Source of the DNA: Pseudoxanthomonas gei
GTDB lineage: Bacteria; Pseudomonadota; Gammaproteobacteria; Xanthomonadales; Xanthomonadaceae
DNA: 64,000 nucleotides
Direction: 5' to 3'
Assembly: GCF_010119615.1 (NCBI RefSeq)
Contig: NZ_QOVG01000001.1
Coordinates: 124,001-188,000, forward strand
Part shown: positions 7,124-16,257 of the stretch, piece by piece
Layout: the number at the start of each line of letters is the position of its first letter
Numbering within the stretch: the first letter of the stretch is position 1
Notes under the pieces: generated by a model
What the model saw: the letters and a program-made list of their open reading frames with translations, nothing else
Database searches by the model: none
What the model was told of the DNA's origin: nothing
Translations under genes and position numbers: made by a program

Positions 7124-9439
7124 ATGAACGAAGCGGAGACCAGGGCAGAGCACATCGACCCGGCCCTCAAGGCCGCCGGCTGGGGCGTGGTCGAGGGCAG
7201 CCGCATCCTGCGCGAGCACGCCATCACCCAAGGCCGTCTGCAAGGCAACGGCCAGCGCGCCAAGGCCGAGATCGCCGACTACGTGCTGGTCTACCGCAAC
7301 ACCAAGCTGGGTGTGGTCGAAGCCAAGGCCTGGGACAAGTCGACCAGTGAGGGCGTAGGCCAGGCCAAGAGTTACGCCGCCAAGCTGGCCGTGCGTTTCA
7401 CCTATGCCACCAATGGCAAAACCATTTACGGCATGGACATGGCCGACGGGACCGAGGGCGATGTGGCCGCGTTCCCCAGTCCCGACCAATTGTGGGCGCG
7501 CACCTTCGCCATCGCCAATGCTTGGCGCGACCGCTTCGCCGCAATTCCCTTCGAGGACAAGGGCGGCGCCTGGCAGGGCCGCTATTACCAGGACATCGCC
7601 ATACAGCGCGTGCTCGACGCCGTCGCCGACGGTGACGACCGCATCCTGTTGACGCTGGCCACCGGCACCGGCAAGACCTTCATCGCCTTCCAGCTGGCGT
7701 GGAAGCTGTTCCACAGCCGCTGGAACCTCAGTGACTGGAAGGGAGAAGGTGAACCCACCCGCCGGCCACGCATCCTGTTCCTCGCCGACCGCAACATCCT
7801 TGCCGACCAGGCCTACAACGCCTTCTCCGCATTCCCGGATGACGCATTGGTTCGCATCGCACCCGACGAGATCAAGAAGACGGGCAGGGTGCCCAAGAAC
7901 GGCAGCATCTTCTTCACAATCTTCCAGACCTTCACCAGCGGACCCGGCGACACCCCGTACTTCGGCGACTACCCGCCGGACTTCTTCGACTTCATCGTCA
8001 TCGACGAATGCCACCGCGGCGGCGCCAAGGACGAAAGCAGCTGGCGCGAGATCCTGGAACACTTCAAGCCCGCCGTGCAGCTGGGCCTGACCGCCACCCC
8101 CAAGCGCCGTAACAACGCCGACACCTATGCCTACTTCGGCGAGCCGGTCTACAGCTACTCGTTGAAGGAAGGCATCAACGACGGCTTCCTGACCCCGTTC
8201 AAGGTCAAGCAGTTCGCAACGACTATCGACGATTACCTCTACACCCCCGATGACGCCGTGGTGGAAGGCGAAGTCGTGCAGGGCAAGCGCTACAGCGAAG
8301 CCGAGTTCAACAAGATCATCTTCATCCGCGAACGCGAGGCCTACCGGGTCAAGTTGTTCATGGACCTGATCGATCAGCGGGAAAAGACCCTGGTGTTTTG
8401 CGCCACCCAGGAACACGCGGCGATGGTTCGTGACCTGATCAACCAGACCAGCAAAAGCACCGATCCCTTCTACTGCGTCCGCGTGACCGCTGACGACGGT
8501 GGCCGAGGCGATCAGTTTCTGCGTGAGTTCCAGGACAACGAAAAGACCATCCCGACCATCCTGACCACATCGCAGAAGCTTTCTACAGGGGTGGACGCCC
8601 GCAACGTGCGCAATATCGTGCTGATGCGGCCGATCAACTCCATGATCGAGTTCAAGCAGATCATCGGGCGCGGAACTCGCCTTTACGATGGCAAGGACTT
8701 CTTCACCGTCTACGACTTCGTCAAGGCGCACCAGCATTTCAGCGACCCCGAGTGGGATGGCGAACCGCTGGAGCCCGATCCCCCCAGGCCGCCCAAACCG
8801 CAGGATGAGGGCGGTGATAAACCACCGGTTGGTGATCCCCCTCCCAAGGAACCCCGCGCTGCGAAGATCCAGGTCAAGCTCGCCGACGGCAAAGTCCGCC
8901 AGCTCCAGAGCATGGTGGCCACCACTTTCTGGAGCGCCGACGGCCGGCCGATGTCCGCCGCCCAGTTCCTCGAAAGCCTGTTCGGTGCCTTGCCCGACTT
9001 CTTCAGGGACGAAGATCAGTTGCGGGAAATCTGGAGCGACCCCTCAACCCGCAAGGTGCTACTGCTAGGCCTGGCCGACAAAGGCTTCAGCAGGGACGCC
9101 CTGGCCGAGATGCAGAAAGCAATCGAGGCCGAGAACAGCGACCTGTTCGACGTGCTCGCCTACGTGGCCTATACCCGCGCCCCGATTTCCCGCGAGGAGC
9201 GCGCGGTGCAGGCCAAGGCCGCCATCAATACGAGCTACAAGAGCAACAAGCAGCTGGCCTTCCTTGAGTTCGTGCTGAGCCACTACGTGGAAGAGGGCGT
9301 GGACGAACTGGACCTGGACAAGTTGTCCCCGCTGTTGAGGCTCAAGTACAACGTTATAGCCGATGCAGCGGCGGAGCTGGGCACGCCGCAGCAGATACGG
9401 GAGGTGTTTGTGGGGTTTCAGAAATATCTGTACGCATAA
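7124..9439 (+). CDS. hsdR: Type I restriction endonuclease subunit HsdR
   Basis: HsdR is the ATP-driven translocase and nuclease of the type I complex. The 771 residues contain an N-terminal PD-(D/E)xK nuclease (D52, E66-A-K68), then helicase motifs: Walker A ATGTGKT at 179-185, DECH at 294-297, LTATPKR soon after, and motif VI QIIGRGTRLYDGK. A proline-rich linker (EPDPPRPPKPQDEGGDKPP) precedes a C-terminal helical domain. This is the EcoEI/EcoR124-like arrangement at normal length. The ATG follows AAGGGG ten bases upstream. The gene is separated from hsdMS by about 2.1 kb holding fic, its putative antitoxin and the TumE/TumA pair, and is divergent from the latter. Confidence 0.95.
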   Translation: MNEAETRAEHIDPALKAAGWGVVEGSRILREHAITQGRLQGNGQRAKAEIADYVLVYRNTKLGVVEAKAWDKSTSEGVGQAKSYAAKLAVRFTYATNGKTIYGMDMADGTEGDVAAFPSPDQLWARTFAIANAWRDRFAAIPFEDKGGAWQGRYYQDIAIQRVLDAVADGDDRILLTLATGTGKTFIAFQLAWKLFHSRWNLSDWKGEGEPTRRPRILFLADRNILADQAYNAFSAFPDDALVRIAPDEIKKTGRVPKNGSIFFTIFQTFTSGPGDTPYFGDYPPDFFDFIVIDECHRGGAKDESSWREILEHFKPAVQLGLTATPKRRNNADTYAYFGEPVYSYSLKEGINDGFLTPFKVKQFATTIDDYLYTPDDAVVEGEVVQGKRYSEAEFNKIIFIREREAYRVKLFMDLIDQREKTLVFCATQEHAAMVRDLINQTSKSTDPFYCVRVTADDGGRGDQFLREFQDNEKTIPTILTTSQKLSTGVDARNVRNIVLMRPINSMIEFKQIIGRGTRLYDGKDFFTVYDFVKAHQHFSDPEWDGEPLEPDPPRPPKPQDEGGDKPPVGDPPPKEPRAAKIQVKLADGKVRQLQSMVATTFWSADGRPMSAAQFLESLFGALPDFFRDEDQLREIWSDPSTRKVLLLGLADKGFSRDALAEMQKAIEAENSDLFDVLAYVAYTRAPISREERAVQAKAAINTSYKSNKQLAFLEFVLSHYVEEGVDELDLDKLSPLLRLKYNVIADAAAELGTPQQIREVFVGFQKYLYA

Positions 9440-9574
9440 GCGAGACCTGACGATGCCAACGCTGCATTGTGATCGGGCTCACGACCATCGCAACAAGCGC
9501 GGAGGCAGTTAGGCAAGAGCAAAAGCACGGAGGCGGCGAGTGCCGTATTCAGACGATCATAGGGGTGGTAGGAC

Positions 9575-10597
9575 ATGATTTACTCGATTTCCAGCGACTC
9601 AAGCAAGGCGATGAAAATTGCACAAAGCAGTTTCGTTGGCCTGAATATATGGGAGCGGACTCATATCCAGGAATGGGTTAGGTCCAGCCCAGAGATTCTT
9701 GGCGAAGATCTGCTTGTCGTTAGTATTGAATTCGACCGGTTCAGCAATAGCAGCGACCGTCTGGATCTTCTGGCCGTAGATCGGCAAGGAAATCTGGTTG
9801 TAATTGAGTTAAAGCGCGATGCCGCTGCCGGATACGCTGATTTGCAGGCAATACGATATGCCGCAATGGTGTCATCCATGACAATTGAGAAGCTGGTTCC
9901 GTACTATCTGGCATATAAAAAGAAATATGACAATGAGGTTTTGTCAGATCTCGACGCCAAAGAGCAGATCATAGAGTTTGTGGAATCAGATTCTTTTGTC
10001 GAACTATCAACGCAGCCGAGAATCATTCTATGTTCGGAAGGTTTTTCGCAGGAAATAACCACAACCGTGCTGTGGCTACGGGCATCCAAGATCGACATAA
10101 GTTGCGTATCGATTACTCCCTATAAAGTTGACGGGAAAGTCGTCATCGTTCCGAAGCTAGTGATTCCCCTGCAAGAAGCAAAGCAGTATCTGATTGATAT
10201 TAAACAGAAGCAGGAGCAACGCGAATCGGTGGGCCGTCGAGCACGGCCAAAGACCATGAAGATTCTTCTTGATAATGCGCTGGTCGCCGAAGGACAGAAG
10301 CTTTCTCTAAAGAACGCACTGCCAACGTGGATCAAGTATGAAGACGCTAATCCAGTTTTTCACGCAACAATTACCGGCAAGCGTGGCCAAAGCAATGCAG
10401 TATTGTGGGAGAAAGATGGTCAGGAGTACGCCGTCTCTGCGCTAGCATGGAAGATTTTCAAAGAAAGCCACCCAGACAATACGGATCCAGGCGGTGTGAA
10501 CGGAAATTGGCACTGGGTGCGTGAGGATGGCAAGTCACTATGGGAAGTCGCAGAATCATTCCTTGCTCAAGAAGCCGACGCTGAAACTGCGGTATAG
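9575..10597 (+). CDS. DUF91/NucS-like PD-(D/E)xK nuclease with C-terminal RAMA-like domain
   Basis: The first half has the core of the NucS/DUF91 nuclease family: RLDLLAVDRQGNLVVIELKRD, with D64, E78 and K80 forming the PD-(D/E)xK triad, followed by the helix GYADLQAIRYAAM. The C-terminal 100 residues (HATITGKRGQSNAVLWEKDGQEYAVSALAW to HWVREDGKSLWE) resemble the DNA-binding RAMA/DUF4357 modules fused to restriction enzymes. The ATG follows a TAGGA. Codon use is clearly richer in A/T than the neighbours, which suggests transfer. It is the first gene of a three-gene cassette downstream of hsdR and is probably a defence nuclease; its substrate is unknown. Confidence 0.82.
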   Translation: MIYSISSDSSKAMKIAQSSFVGLNIWERTHIQEWVRSSPEILGEDLLVVSIEFDRFSNSSDRLDLLAVDRQGNLVVIELKRDAAAGYADLQAIRYAAMVSSMTIEKLVPYYLAYKKKYDNEVLSDLDAKEQIIEFVESDSFVELSTQPRIILCSEGFSQEITTTVLWLRASKIDISCVSITPYKVDGKVVIVPKLVIPLQEAKQYLIDIKQKQEQRESVGRRARPKTMKILLDNALVAEGQKLSLKNALPTWIKYEDANPVFHATITGKRGQSNAVLWEKDGQEYAVSALAWKIFKESHPDNTDPGGVNGNWHWVREDGKSLWEVAESFLAQEADAETAV

Positions 10598-10635
10598 GCT
10601 GCAGGCGCGCTTCGGAAACAGAAGAGGGGAAGGTT

Positions 10636-11019
10636 TTGGGAATAACTTCGGAGTTCGCCCGGTATGGGGCGAAACTGGTCAATCATCAATGGGCGGTTTC
10701 CGCACTTACGGATGACGAATGGGTGGCCAGTCTCTGGTTCCACAGAATTTCTTCCGAAGAGGGGCAGTTGGTCTATCGCGACCTTCTTAGCCGCTGGACC
10801 GGTAATGGGAACCGCCTGTTCGCAAAACACCTGGAGCTGGTTTTCGCAGATCAACGTCCGGTGCGGCTGGTCATAGCCAAGACGGATAACGTGGCCTTGA
10901 TAGAGGGCGGCGGCGACGGTTCGAAGGCCAAGAATACGTTCAAGGCCAGGCCGGAATGGATCGGGCGGGTCACTGATTTCGATGGGAACAATTTCACCAT
11001 CAAGTTCGATAAGAGCTAA
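10636..11019 (+). CDS. Hypothetical protein (127 aa) in the nuclease cassette
   Basis: I do not recognise this protein. It starts at a TTG preceded by a strong AGGGGAAGG; no ATG occurs in the first 100 codons. The sequence is soluble, with VNHQWAVSALTDDEWVASLWFHRI near the start, an arginine-rich middle (RDLLSRWTGNGNRLFAKHLE) and a short beta-rich C-terminus (WIGRVTDFDGNNFTIKF). It begins 38 bases after the nuclease gene and ends 14 bases before the CoiA-like gene, so the three are likely co-transcribed. A role as partner or immunity protein of the nuclease is inference from position only. Confidence 0.7.
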   Translation: MGITSEFARYGAKLVNHQWAVSALTDDEWVASLWFHRISSEEGQLVYRDLLSRWTGNGNRLFAKHLELVFADQRPVRLVIAKTDNVALIEGGGDGSKAKNTFKARPEWIGRVTDFDGNNFTIKFDKS

Positions 11020-11033
11020 TCGGATCGAGGGAC

Positions 11034-11900
11034 ATGGATCTCACTCTTGTTCCGTTTGGACTCCATGAAGCCTCCAATCAGTTGGTGGATGTCGCCGAAG
11101 TTCAGCGTGGCAAGGCGTCGGGGTGTATTTGCCCCTCGTGCCGAGCTCCGCTTGTAGCGAAGCATGGAGAGGTGAATCAATGGCACTTTGCGCACCTGAC
11201 CCGGGGCACATTCACACGGACGCATAACGAATGTCATTTCTCGTTCTTCGTTTCGGTGCGGATGATGGCGCGCCAGGTGATCGGGCAATCGATGCAGATC
11301 GACCTGCCGACATGGACGGACAAGGTCTCGTACCAGACGAGCGATTACAGTCGGCCAAGAGAACGAAAGTTCTTGGTCACGGAAGCAAGGACAGTGACCC
11401 TCACGAACGTCGAGGTTGAAAGGGATTTTGCCGGTGTCCCGGTCGACCTTCGCGGACTGATTGGCGAGTTCCGATTCGTCATTTACTTCCTTCATCCCGG
11501 CCGGCCGCTGCCGGAGGCACTACAGTCCGAGCAAATGGAAGAGAGGAAATGCGGTGTGATCGCCATCGACCTCAGTGGATTACAGCCCCTGTTTTCGGAA
11601 GCGAAGCTCAAAGGGGAAACCTATGCCGCGCTACTTGAGCGATTCATTGCGCATGACTTGCGCTCCAAACGTTGGGTATTCCATCCGCGCTACAAAAAAG
11701 CCAGGGAGTCGGCCCTGGAGCAATTGAGCAGATATGTGTCGGATACTGCTGTCATTCCAATGACCATGCCGTTCAAGACTCAGGCTGGAGAAGTGAAGAA
11801 GTTTGAATGCGTAATCTGCCCATTCGCTTGGGATAGCAATGATGCAGGGTTACCCGCATGCCCAAAGTGCAATAGCCACCTCTACGTCAGAACCATGTGA
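11034..11900 (+). CDS. CoiA-like protein with two zinc-binding sites
   Basis: The N-terminus carries the CoiA-like zinc motif CICPSC (C33, C36), then VNQWHFAHLTRG (H51, H54) and a following NECHFSFF, as in competence CoiA-family proteins, which are linked to nuclease folds. The C-terminus has a second zinc ribbon, CVICPFAWDSN then PACPKCNSH. Total length is 288 residues, similar to defence-island relatives rather than classical CoiA. It is the last gene of the three-gene cassette. A nucleic-acid processing role is likely; a role in competence is not implied, since such proteins are common beside restriction genes. Confidence 0.72.
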   Translation: MDLTLVPFGLHEASNQLVDVAEVQRGKASGCICPSCRAPLVAKHGEVNQWHFAHLTRGTFTRTHNECHFSFFVSVRMMARQVIGQSMQIDLPTWTDKVSYQTSDYSRPRERKFLVTEARTVTLTNVEVERDFAGVPVDLRGLIGEFRFVIYFLHPGRPLPEALQSEQMEERKCGVIAIDLSGLQPLFSEAKLKGETYAALLERFIAHDLRSKRWVFHPRYKKARESALEQLSRYVSDTAVIPMTMPFKTQAGEVKKFECVICPFAWDSNDAGLPACPKCNSHLYVRTM

Positions 11901-12058
11901 GCCAATGTTGCCCGGCTAAGCGCAACGCATCCGGGGCATTTCGACGCCTCGCGATAGAAGCCCCTGGGTGCAGCCTTCGGCTTTATCCGGGCTACCCGGT
12001 CCGGTCGGCTTCCCTTCCACCACTGCCTTCCCACACCACCGCGCAGTAGCATGCACCC

Positions 12059-12499
12059 ATGCGACCCCACCGTTTCCCCGTCCCCTGGACCCAGATCGCG
12101 CTGTATGCCGCCTTGCTCGCGGCCGGCACGCTGCTCCTGCAATGGCTGGACTACCAGCGACTGGTGCGCAGCCATGCCTCGGTGGTGTACGAGGCGCTGC
12201 TGGCGACCGGGTTCCTGGCCCTGGGCGTGTGGCTGGGCGTGCGCCTGCTGGCGCGGCGCCCGCCGGGGGAGCAGGGCGAGGGCAATCCCCAGGCGGTCGC
12301 GGCGCTGGGCATCAGCCCGCGCGAACTGGAGGTGCTGCAGCAGATCGCCGCCGGCCATTCCAACAAGGAGATCGCGGCCCGGCTGCACGTCTCCCCCAAC
12401 ACCGTGAAAACCCACGTCGCCCGGCTGCTGGAAAAGCTCGAAGCGCGGCGCCGCACCGACGCCCTGCGCCGCGCGCGCGAGCTGGGCCTGGTGCCTTGA
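12059..12499 (+). CDS. Membrane-anchored LuxR-type transcription regulator
   Basis: The 146-residue protein has two N-terminal membrane segments (about 11-30 and 44-63) and a C-terminal LuxR/GerE helix-turn-helix (about 82-140). The latter includes ISPRELEVLQQIAAGHSNKEIAARL and HVSPNTVKTHVARLLEKL, which carry all the conserved positions. No receiver or ligand-binding domain is present, so it is a short membrane-tethered DNA-binding protein. The next gene also encodes an inner-membrane protein 110 bases downstream on the same strand, a likely partner or target. The ATG at 12059 gives the usual length for this group. Confidence 0.88.
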   Translation: MRPHRFPVPWTQIALYAALLAAGTLLLQWLDYQRLVRSHASVVYEALLATGFLALGVWLGVRLLARRPPGEQGEGNPQAVAALGISPRELEVLQQIAAGHSNKEIAARLHVSPNTVKTHVARLLEKLEARRRTDALRRARELGLVP

Positions 12500-12609
12500 A
12501 CGGTCGTGACGACGGGTGATCCGGTCGAAATCACCCTTTCGGACGATGGACGCAACGCCGCCGATGGCCTGCAATCGCGCTCCAATTCGCACAGCAACGG
12601 AGGTGGGGC

Positions 12610-13149
12610 ATGTGGCGTGACATCCTGAAGTACGGCGTGATTGCGGGGCTGGTGGTGGGCGGCGCGATGGTGGCCACGTTCGCCGCGACCGGCGGGCAGA
12701 TGCCGCATGGCGGGCTGGGCATGGCGGTGGGCTACGCCACCATGCTGGTGGCCTTCAGCGCGGTGTTCGTGGGCATCAAGCACCAGCGCGACGTCGGCGG
12801 AGGCGGGGTGATCCGGTTCTGGCCCGCGTTCGGCATGGGGCTGGCGATCTCGTTCATCGCCGCGTTGTTCTACGTGGCCGCATGGGAACTGGTGCAGGCC
12901 ACGATCGTGAAGGACTTCGCCGGCAGCTACGCCGAATCGGTGATCGCCGCGCAGCGGGCCAAGGGCATCGACCCGGCGGCGCTGGCCAAGCTCACTGCGG
13001 AGATGGACGCGTTCAAGGTCCAGTACGCCAACCCGATGTTCCGCCTGCCGATGACCTTCTCCGAAATCTTCCCGGTCGGCGTGCTGGTGTCGCTGGTGTC
13101 GGCGCTGGTGCTGCGCAACCCGCGGGTGCTGCCCGCGCGCGCAGGCTGA
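12610..13149 (+). CDS. DUF4199-family inner-membrane protein
   Basis: The 179 residues form four hydrophobic segments (about 8-27, 36-58, 73-95 and 143-165). A loop between the third and fourth contains the DUF4199-type pattern AGSYAESVIAAQRAKGIDPAAL and KLTAEMDAFKVQYANPMFRLP. Function is unknown for the family; members sit in the cytoplasmic membrane. It follows the LuxR-type regulator, with which similar proteins are often paired. The ATG at 12610 follows an AACGGAGGTGG ribosome-binding site. Confidence 0.85.
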   Translation: MWRDILKYGVIAGLVVGGAMVATFAATGGQMPHGGLGMAVGYATMLVAFSAVFVGIKHQRDVGGGGVIRFWPAFGMGLAISFIAALFYVAAWELVQATIVKDFAGSYAESVIAAQRAKGIDPAALAKLTAEMDAFKVQYANPMFRLPMTFSEIFPVGVLVSLVSALVLRNPRVLPARAG

Positions 13150-13365
13150 AGACGGTGCAACCGATGCGACAGGGCCGCAGGATCCCGCAGGCCTCCGGTG
13201 CAATGCCTGTCCTGCGGGGTCGACCACGATGACGTGTGCAACAGCCAACAAAACACGCTCTGTGCTGATGAGGTGCTGACTCAGGGCTGCGCCACCCCAA
13301 TGCGGGCACCCGGTTCATCGCCGCTGTGAGATGGTCGGGGTACTCATCCCCCCAAGGGGAAACGC

Positions 13366-13638
13366 ATGACCGACTTCTCGTGGCTCGATGCCACCGCGGA
13401 CCAGGACTGGCAGAGCCAGAGCAACGGCTCCTGCTTCAGGCAGATGAAGTGGTCCGAGTTCTGCCTGCGCTCCCATGATGGCTCGACCCGGCAGGTCGTC
13501 GTCGACCGCTTCGACCTGTGGGCCGACCACCATCCGCTGCACAACTACTCGCTGGCCTGGGACCAGCCCTGCAGCCTGCGCAGCGATGTTTACATCTGCA
13601 GGGACTCGCGGCTCAACACGCGGCCGCGCGAGCACTAA
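13366..13638 (+). CDS. Small hypothetical protein (90 aa)
   Basis: I do not recognise this protein. It is polar and aromatic-rich, with several tryptophans (SWLDATADQDWQ, MKWSEFCLR) and no signal peptide. The start is supported by AAGGGGAAACGC immediately before the ATG. Flanking spacers are about 215 and 145 bases and it stands as a single unit. Other reading frames overlap it, but this one has the best start. It may be lineage-specific. Confidence 0.55.
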   Translation: MTDFSWLDATADQDWQSQSNGSCFRQMKWSEFCLRSHDGSTRQVVVDRFDLWADHHPLHNYSLAWDQPCSLRSDVYICRDSRLNTRPREH

Positions 13639-13783
13639 CTGTTTCTCCCGGGTCCGCGTGCAGTGACTGCGGTGGACGTGCCGTGGGGGGCTTGCGCGGG
13701 CCACGGGGTGATCCCACTCCGGGCCCGCACAGCCTGCGCGAGATGATCTGGAAGCGGCGCCGGGCGCGGTGTACCTTTTGCCC

Positions 13784-14335
13784 ATGGCCAAGCCCGTCGC
13801 ATCCATCATCTTCAAGGCGAAGCTCTCCCGCCCCGCAGAGCCGAAGGCCGCCACCTGGAGTTTCGTGGTGCTGCCCGCCGCCGCCAGCAAGCAACTGCCC
13901 ACGCGCAGCATGGTCACCGTCGACGGCACGATGGAAGGCCAGGCGTTCCAGGCCACGCTGGAGCCGGACGGGCAGGGCAGCCACTGGTTCAAGGTGGAAA
14001 AGAAACTGCGTGAAGCGGCCGGTGTCGCAATCGGCGACAGCGTCGCCTTCGAAATCGCGCCGGTGGAAAAGGAACCCGAACCCAGCGTGCCCGCCGACCT
14101 GAAACAGGCGCTGGCCGGCAACGCCGCTGCCAAGGCGACCTGGGCCGACATCACTACGGTGGCGCGGCGCGACTGGATCCACTGGATCACGTCCGGCAAG
14201 AAGGCTGAGACCCGCGAGAAACGCATCGCTGTGGCCTGCGACAAACTCGCCAGCGGCAGCCGCCGCGCCTGCTGCTTCGACCGCTCCGGCATGTACAGCA
14301 AGGGCAACATGGGCGCGCCCGCAGAAGCGGAGTAG
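13784..14335 (+). CDS. DUF1905/YdeI-OmpD-associated family protein
   Basis: The first half is a small beta domain of the DUF1905 type (IIFKAKLSRPAE to VAIGDSVAFEIAPVE). The second half contains the YdeI pattern: DLKQALAGNAAAKATW, then RRDWIHWITSGKKAETREKRI, in which the helix-rich domain carries conserved W, I and K residues. The 183-residue length fits this two-domain family, whose molecular role is not established. The ATG at 13784 gives the family N-terminus; a GTG 15 bases earlier is possible. Its TAG stop lies inside the GTAG head of a REP palindrome. Confidence 0.82.
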   Translation: MAKPVASIIFKAKLSRPAEPKAATWSFVVLPAAASKQLPTRSMVTVDGTMEGQAFQATLEPDGQGSHWFKVEKKLREAAGVAIGDSVAFEIAPVEKEPEPSVPADLKQALAGNAAAKATWADITTVARRDWIHWITSGKKAETREKRIAVACDKLASGSRRACCFDRSGMYSKGNMGAPAEAE

Positions 14336-14353
14336 GGTGGGCCCCGGCCCACC
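14332..14353. repeat. GTAG-headed REP palindrome
   Basis: GTAG is followed by the hairpin GGTGGGCCCCGGCCCACC. The TAG of the tetranucleotide is the stop codon of the upstream YdeI-like gene. The sequence after it (ATTGCCATC and GCGATGGC) is shared with the copies at 18431 and 26274. Confidence 0.85.
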
Positions 14354-14527
14354 ATTGCCATCCCTCCGTTCGCGATGGCGGCGGAGCGAAAACGGTGGAC
14401 CAAGGCCCGCCTGCACACCTGCTCAACAGGGGGGCGCCGGAAATGGTGAGAAGGGTTCCACGTAGCCCGCATGCCCGGGTAGCAGCTCGCGGCGGCAACC
14501 CAACGCCCACCACGGGCTATTCCCACC

Positions 14528-14559
14528 CAAAAAAAACGGGCCGCTTTCGCGGCCCGTTT
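14528..14559 (-). terminator. Terminator of ssrA
   Basis: On the minus strand the 8-bp stem CGGGCCGC/GCGGCCCG (14537-14544 with 14549-14556) is followed by eight T residues. It sits about ten bases beyond the tmRNA CCA end. Confidence 0.9.
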
Positions 14560-14569
14560 CTACACTGGA

Positions 14570-14969
14570 TGGTGGAGATGGCGGGAATCGAACCCGCGTC
14601 CGAAGGTACTCCATCCCCGGTACTACATGCTTAGCGTTCCGTTAGGTCTCATCCCCGAGCAGCACGGCACGCAAAGCGCACCCGGAGACCAGCCTGTTTT
14701 GGTTAAGCCGTGACTGACAGGCAGCCGTCACAGCCGGTTCCGTGATAATGACCCTACATCCACGAGCACGGGCACAAGTGGGTTCGGGGGTTCGCCTTAG
14801 GCGGCTTTAGAACTACAACTCACACTGCTGTTTAGGCGGCGAGAGCGAAGTCCGAACCGTAGTTGTCGTCGTTGGCAACTAGAAGTTTGCTACTGGATTA
14901 ACGAGGAAAGTCGCCCCCTCGGCATGCACCAGGCAATTTCGCAACCCCCGTCGAAACCAGTGCATCCCC
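14570..14969 (-). ncRNA. ssrA: tmRNA (ssrA)
   Basis: This RNA rescues stalled ribosomes together with SmpB. The 5' end GGGGATG (from 14969) pairs over 7 bp with CATCTCC next to the 3' ACCA (14570-14573), which forms the tRNA-like acceptor. GGTTTCGACGGGGG near the 5' end and GCGGGTTCGATTCCCGCCA near the 3' end are the conserved tmRNA D-like and T-arm blocks. The tag frame at 14876-14832 reads ANDDNYGSDFALAA then TAA, starting from the resume codon GCC. smpB lies about 1.3 kb downstream of it on the plus-strand map, on the same (minus) strand. Confidence 0.97.
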
Positions 14970-15113
14970 GGGGATCAGATTTCGCTGATGGCCGCAGTGT
15001 AGGCCTCATGGACCCGGGTCACAACTTTTGCGACTGCCGCTGGTTAGCATCGCTTCATCACTTTCCAGCGCTCCAGCTCCTGCAAGGGATGCGGGGCAGG
15101 GCGAGGCTTCGGC

Positions 15114-16214
15114 ATGGCCACCAGGAAGACAGTAAGGCGCGCAGTGACCCCGCCACCCGTGGGCGGAACGGCCAGCAAACGCGCCACTGCCAGGTCCGCC
15201 AAGGGGGCATCGCCCAAGCCGGTCGCGCCGCAGCGTTCCGCCTCCAGGGCCGCAGCCGAGGCAGAAGCCAGGACCGTCATCTACATGCACGGCATGGGCA
15301 ACAAACCGACCCAGGCCGTGCTGCGCTGCCAGTGGGACAACGCACTGTTCGGACGTGCGATGGGCAAACGCACGCGGTTGGCGTACTGGGTGAACCGCGA
15401 ACGCTATCCCACGCCCGAACCCGGCACCTGCGACGACCGCGACCAGGGACCCACCCTCAACCTGGCCGAACAACGCGTGCTGCGCGCGCTGGGAATGGAA
15501 GCGGGCCCTGATCTGATGGAACTGGCAAACGCGGTGGCCGCCACGCCCGCTGAAGCGGCCTTGCTGAAGACCATGCTCAAGGAACTTGGCGCCACGACGC
15601 CGCGCGCGACGCTGGACCCGGCCAGACGCGGCGCGTTCGACGTGTTCAACCGGATCCTGCTGCGCCTGATCTCCGTGGCGCTGCTGCAGGACGTGCACGA
15701 CTTCTTCTTCGACCGCGTGCGGCGCGAGTCAATGGAGCGCAGCCTGCTGGAGCGGATGGAACCAGGCGGCGGCCCCTTTGTGGTCATCTCCCACAGCCTG
15801 GGCTCGGTGATCGCCTATGAAGCGCTGCGCAAGCTCGATCCGGCCCGGTATGACGTGGCGCTGTTCGTGACCTTGGGCTCGCCGCTCGGCCTTCCCAGCA
15901 TCCGCAGCATGTTCAAGCGTTCGCTGAAGGAACAGGGGTTGCCGAAACCGGACAAGTTGCCGTTCCCCGCCTGCGTTCGCCACTGGTACAACGTCGCCGA
16001 CCGCCAGGACCCGGTGGCGCTGGACGGCAACCTGAGCGATGACATCGACACTCCCGGGCAGCGTTTCTCCAACCTGCAGGGCATGGACGTGAATGCGGAC
16101 AGCCCGCGCAACCCGCACTCGGGGTCGGGTTATCTGTCGAATCTGCACGTCCGGGCCAAGGTGCGCCAGGTGTTCGGGCCGGCGTCGGCCAGCCGGTTTC
16201 CAACCCCGTCCTGA
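15114..16214 (+). CDS. Alpha/beta-hydrolase (lipase-like) protein
   Basis: The 366-residue protein has a basic, low-complexity N-terminus (about 1-50, rich in K, R, A and S). A hydrolase core follows, opening with TVIYMHGMGNKP, whose HGMG contributes the oxyanion hole. The nucleophile elbow is ISHSLGSVIAYEAL with serine 228. A likely acid and histidine lie in the C-terminal third (NVADRQDPV and HSGSGYLSNLHV). No classical signal peptide is visible, so it is probably cytoplasmic. The substrate is not predictable. It stands alone between ssrA and smpB, transcribed convergently with smpB and 43 bases from it. Confidence 0.8.
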   Translation: MATRKTVRRAVTPPPVGGTASKRATARSAKGASPKPVAPQRSASRAAAEAEARTVIYMHGMGNKPTQAVLRCQWDNALFGRAMGKRTRLAYWVNRERYPTPEPGTCDDRDQGPTLNLAEQRVLRALGMEAGPDLMELANAVAATPAEAALLKTMLKELGATTPRATLDPARRGAFDVFNRILLRLISVALLQDVHDFFFDRVRRESMERSLLERMEPGGGPFVVISHSLGSVIAYEALRKLDPARYDVALFVTLGSPLGLPSIRSMFKRSLKEQGLPKPDKLPFPACVRHWYNVADRQDPVALDGNLSDDIDTPGQRFSNLQGMDVNADSPRNPHSGSGYLSNLHVRAKVRQVFGPASASRFPTPS

Positions 16215-16257
16215 TCCTTGTTCTGATCAAGGACCTGCCCGAAGGCAGGCCGTGCGA

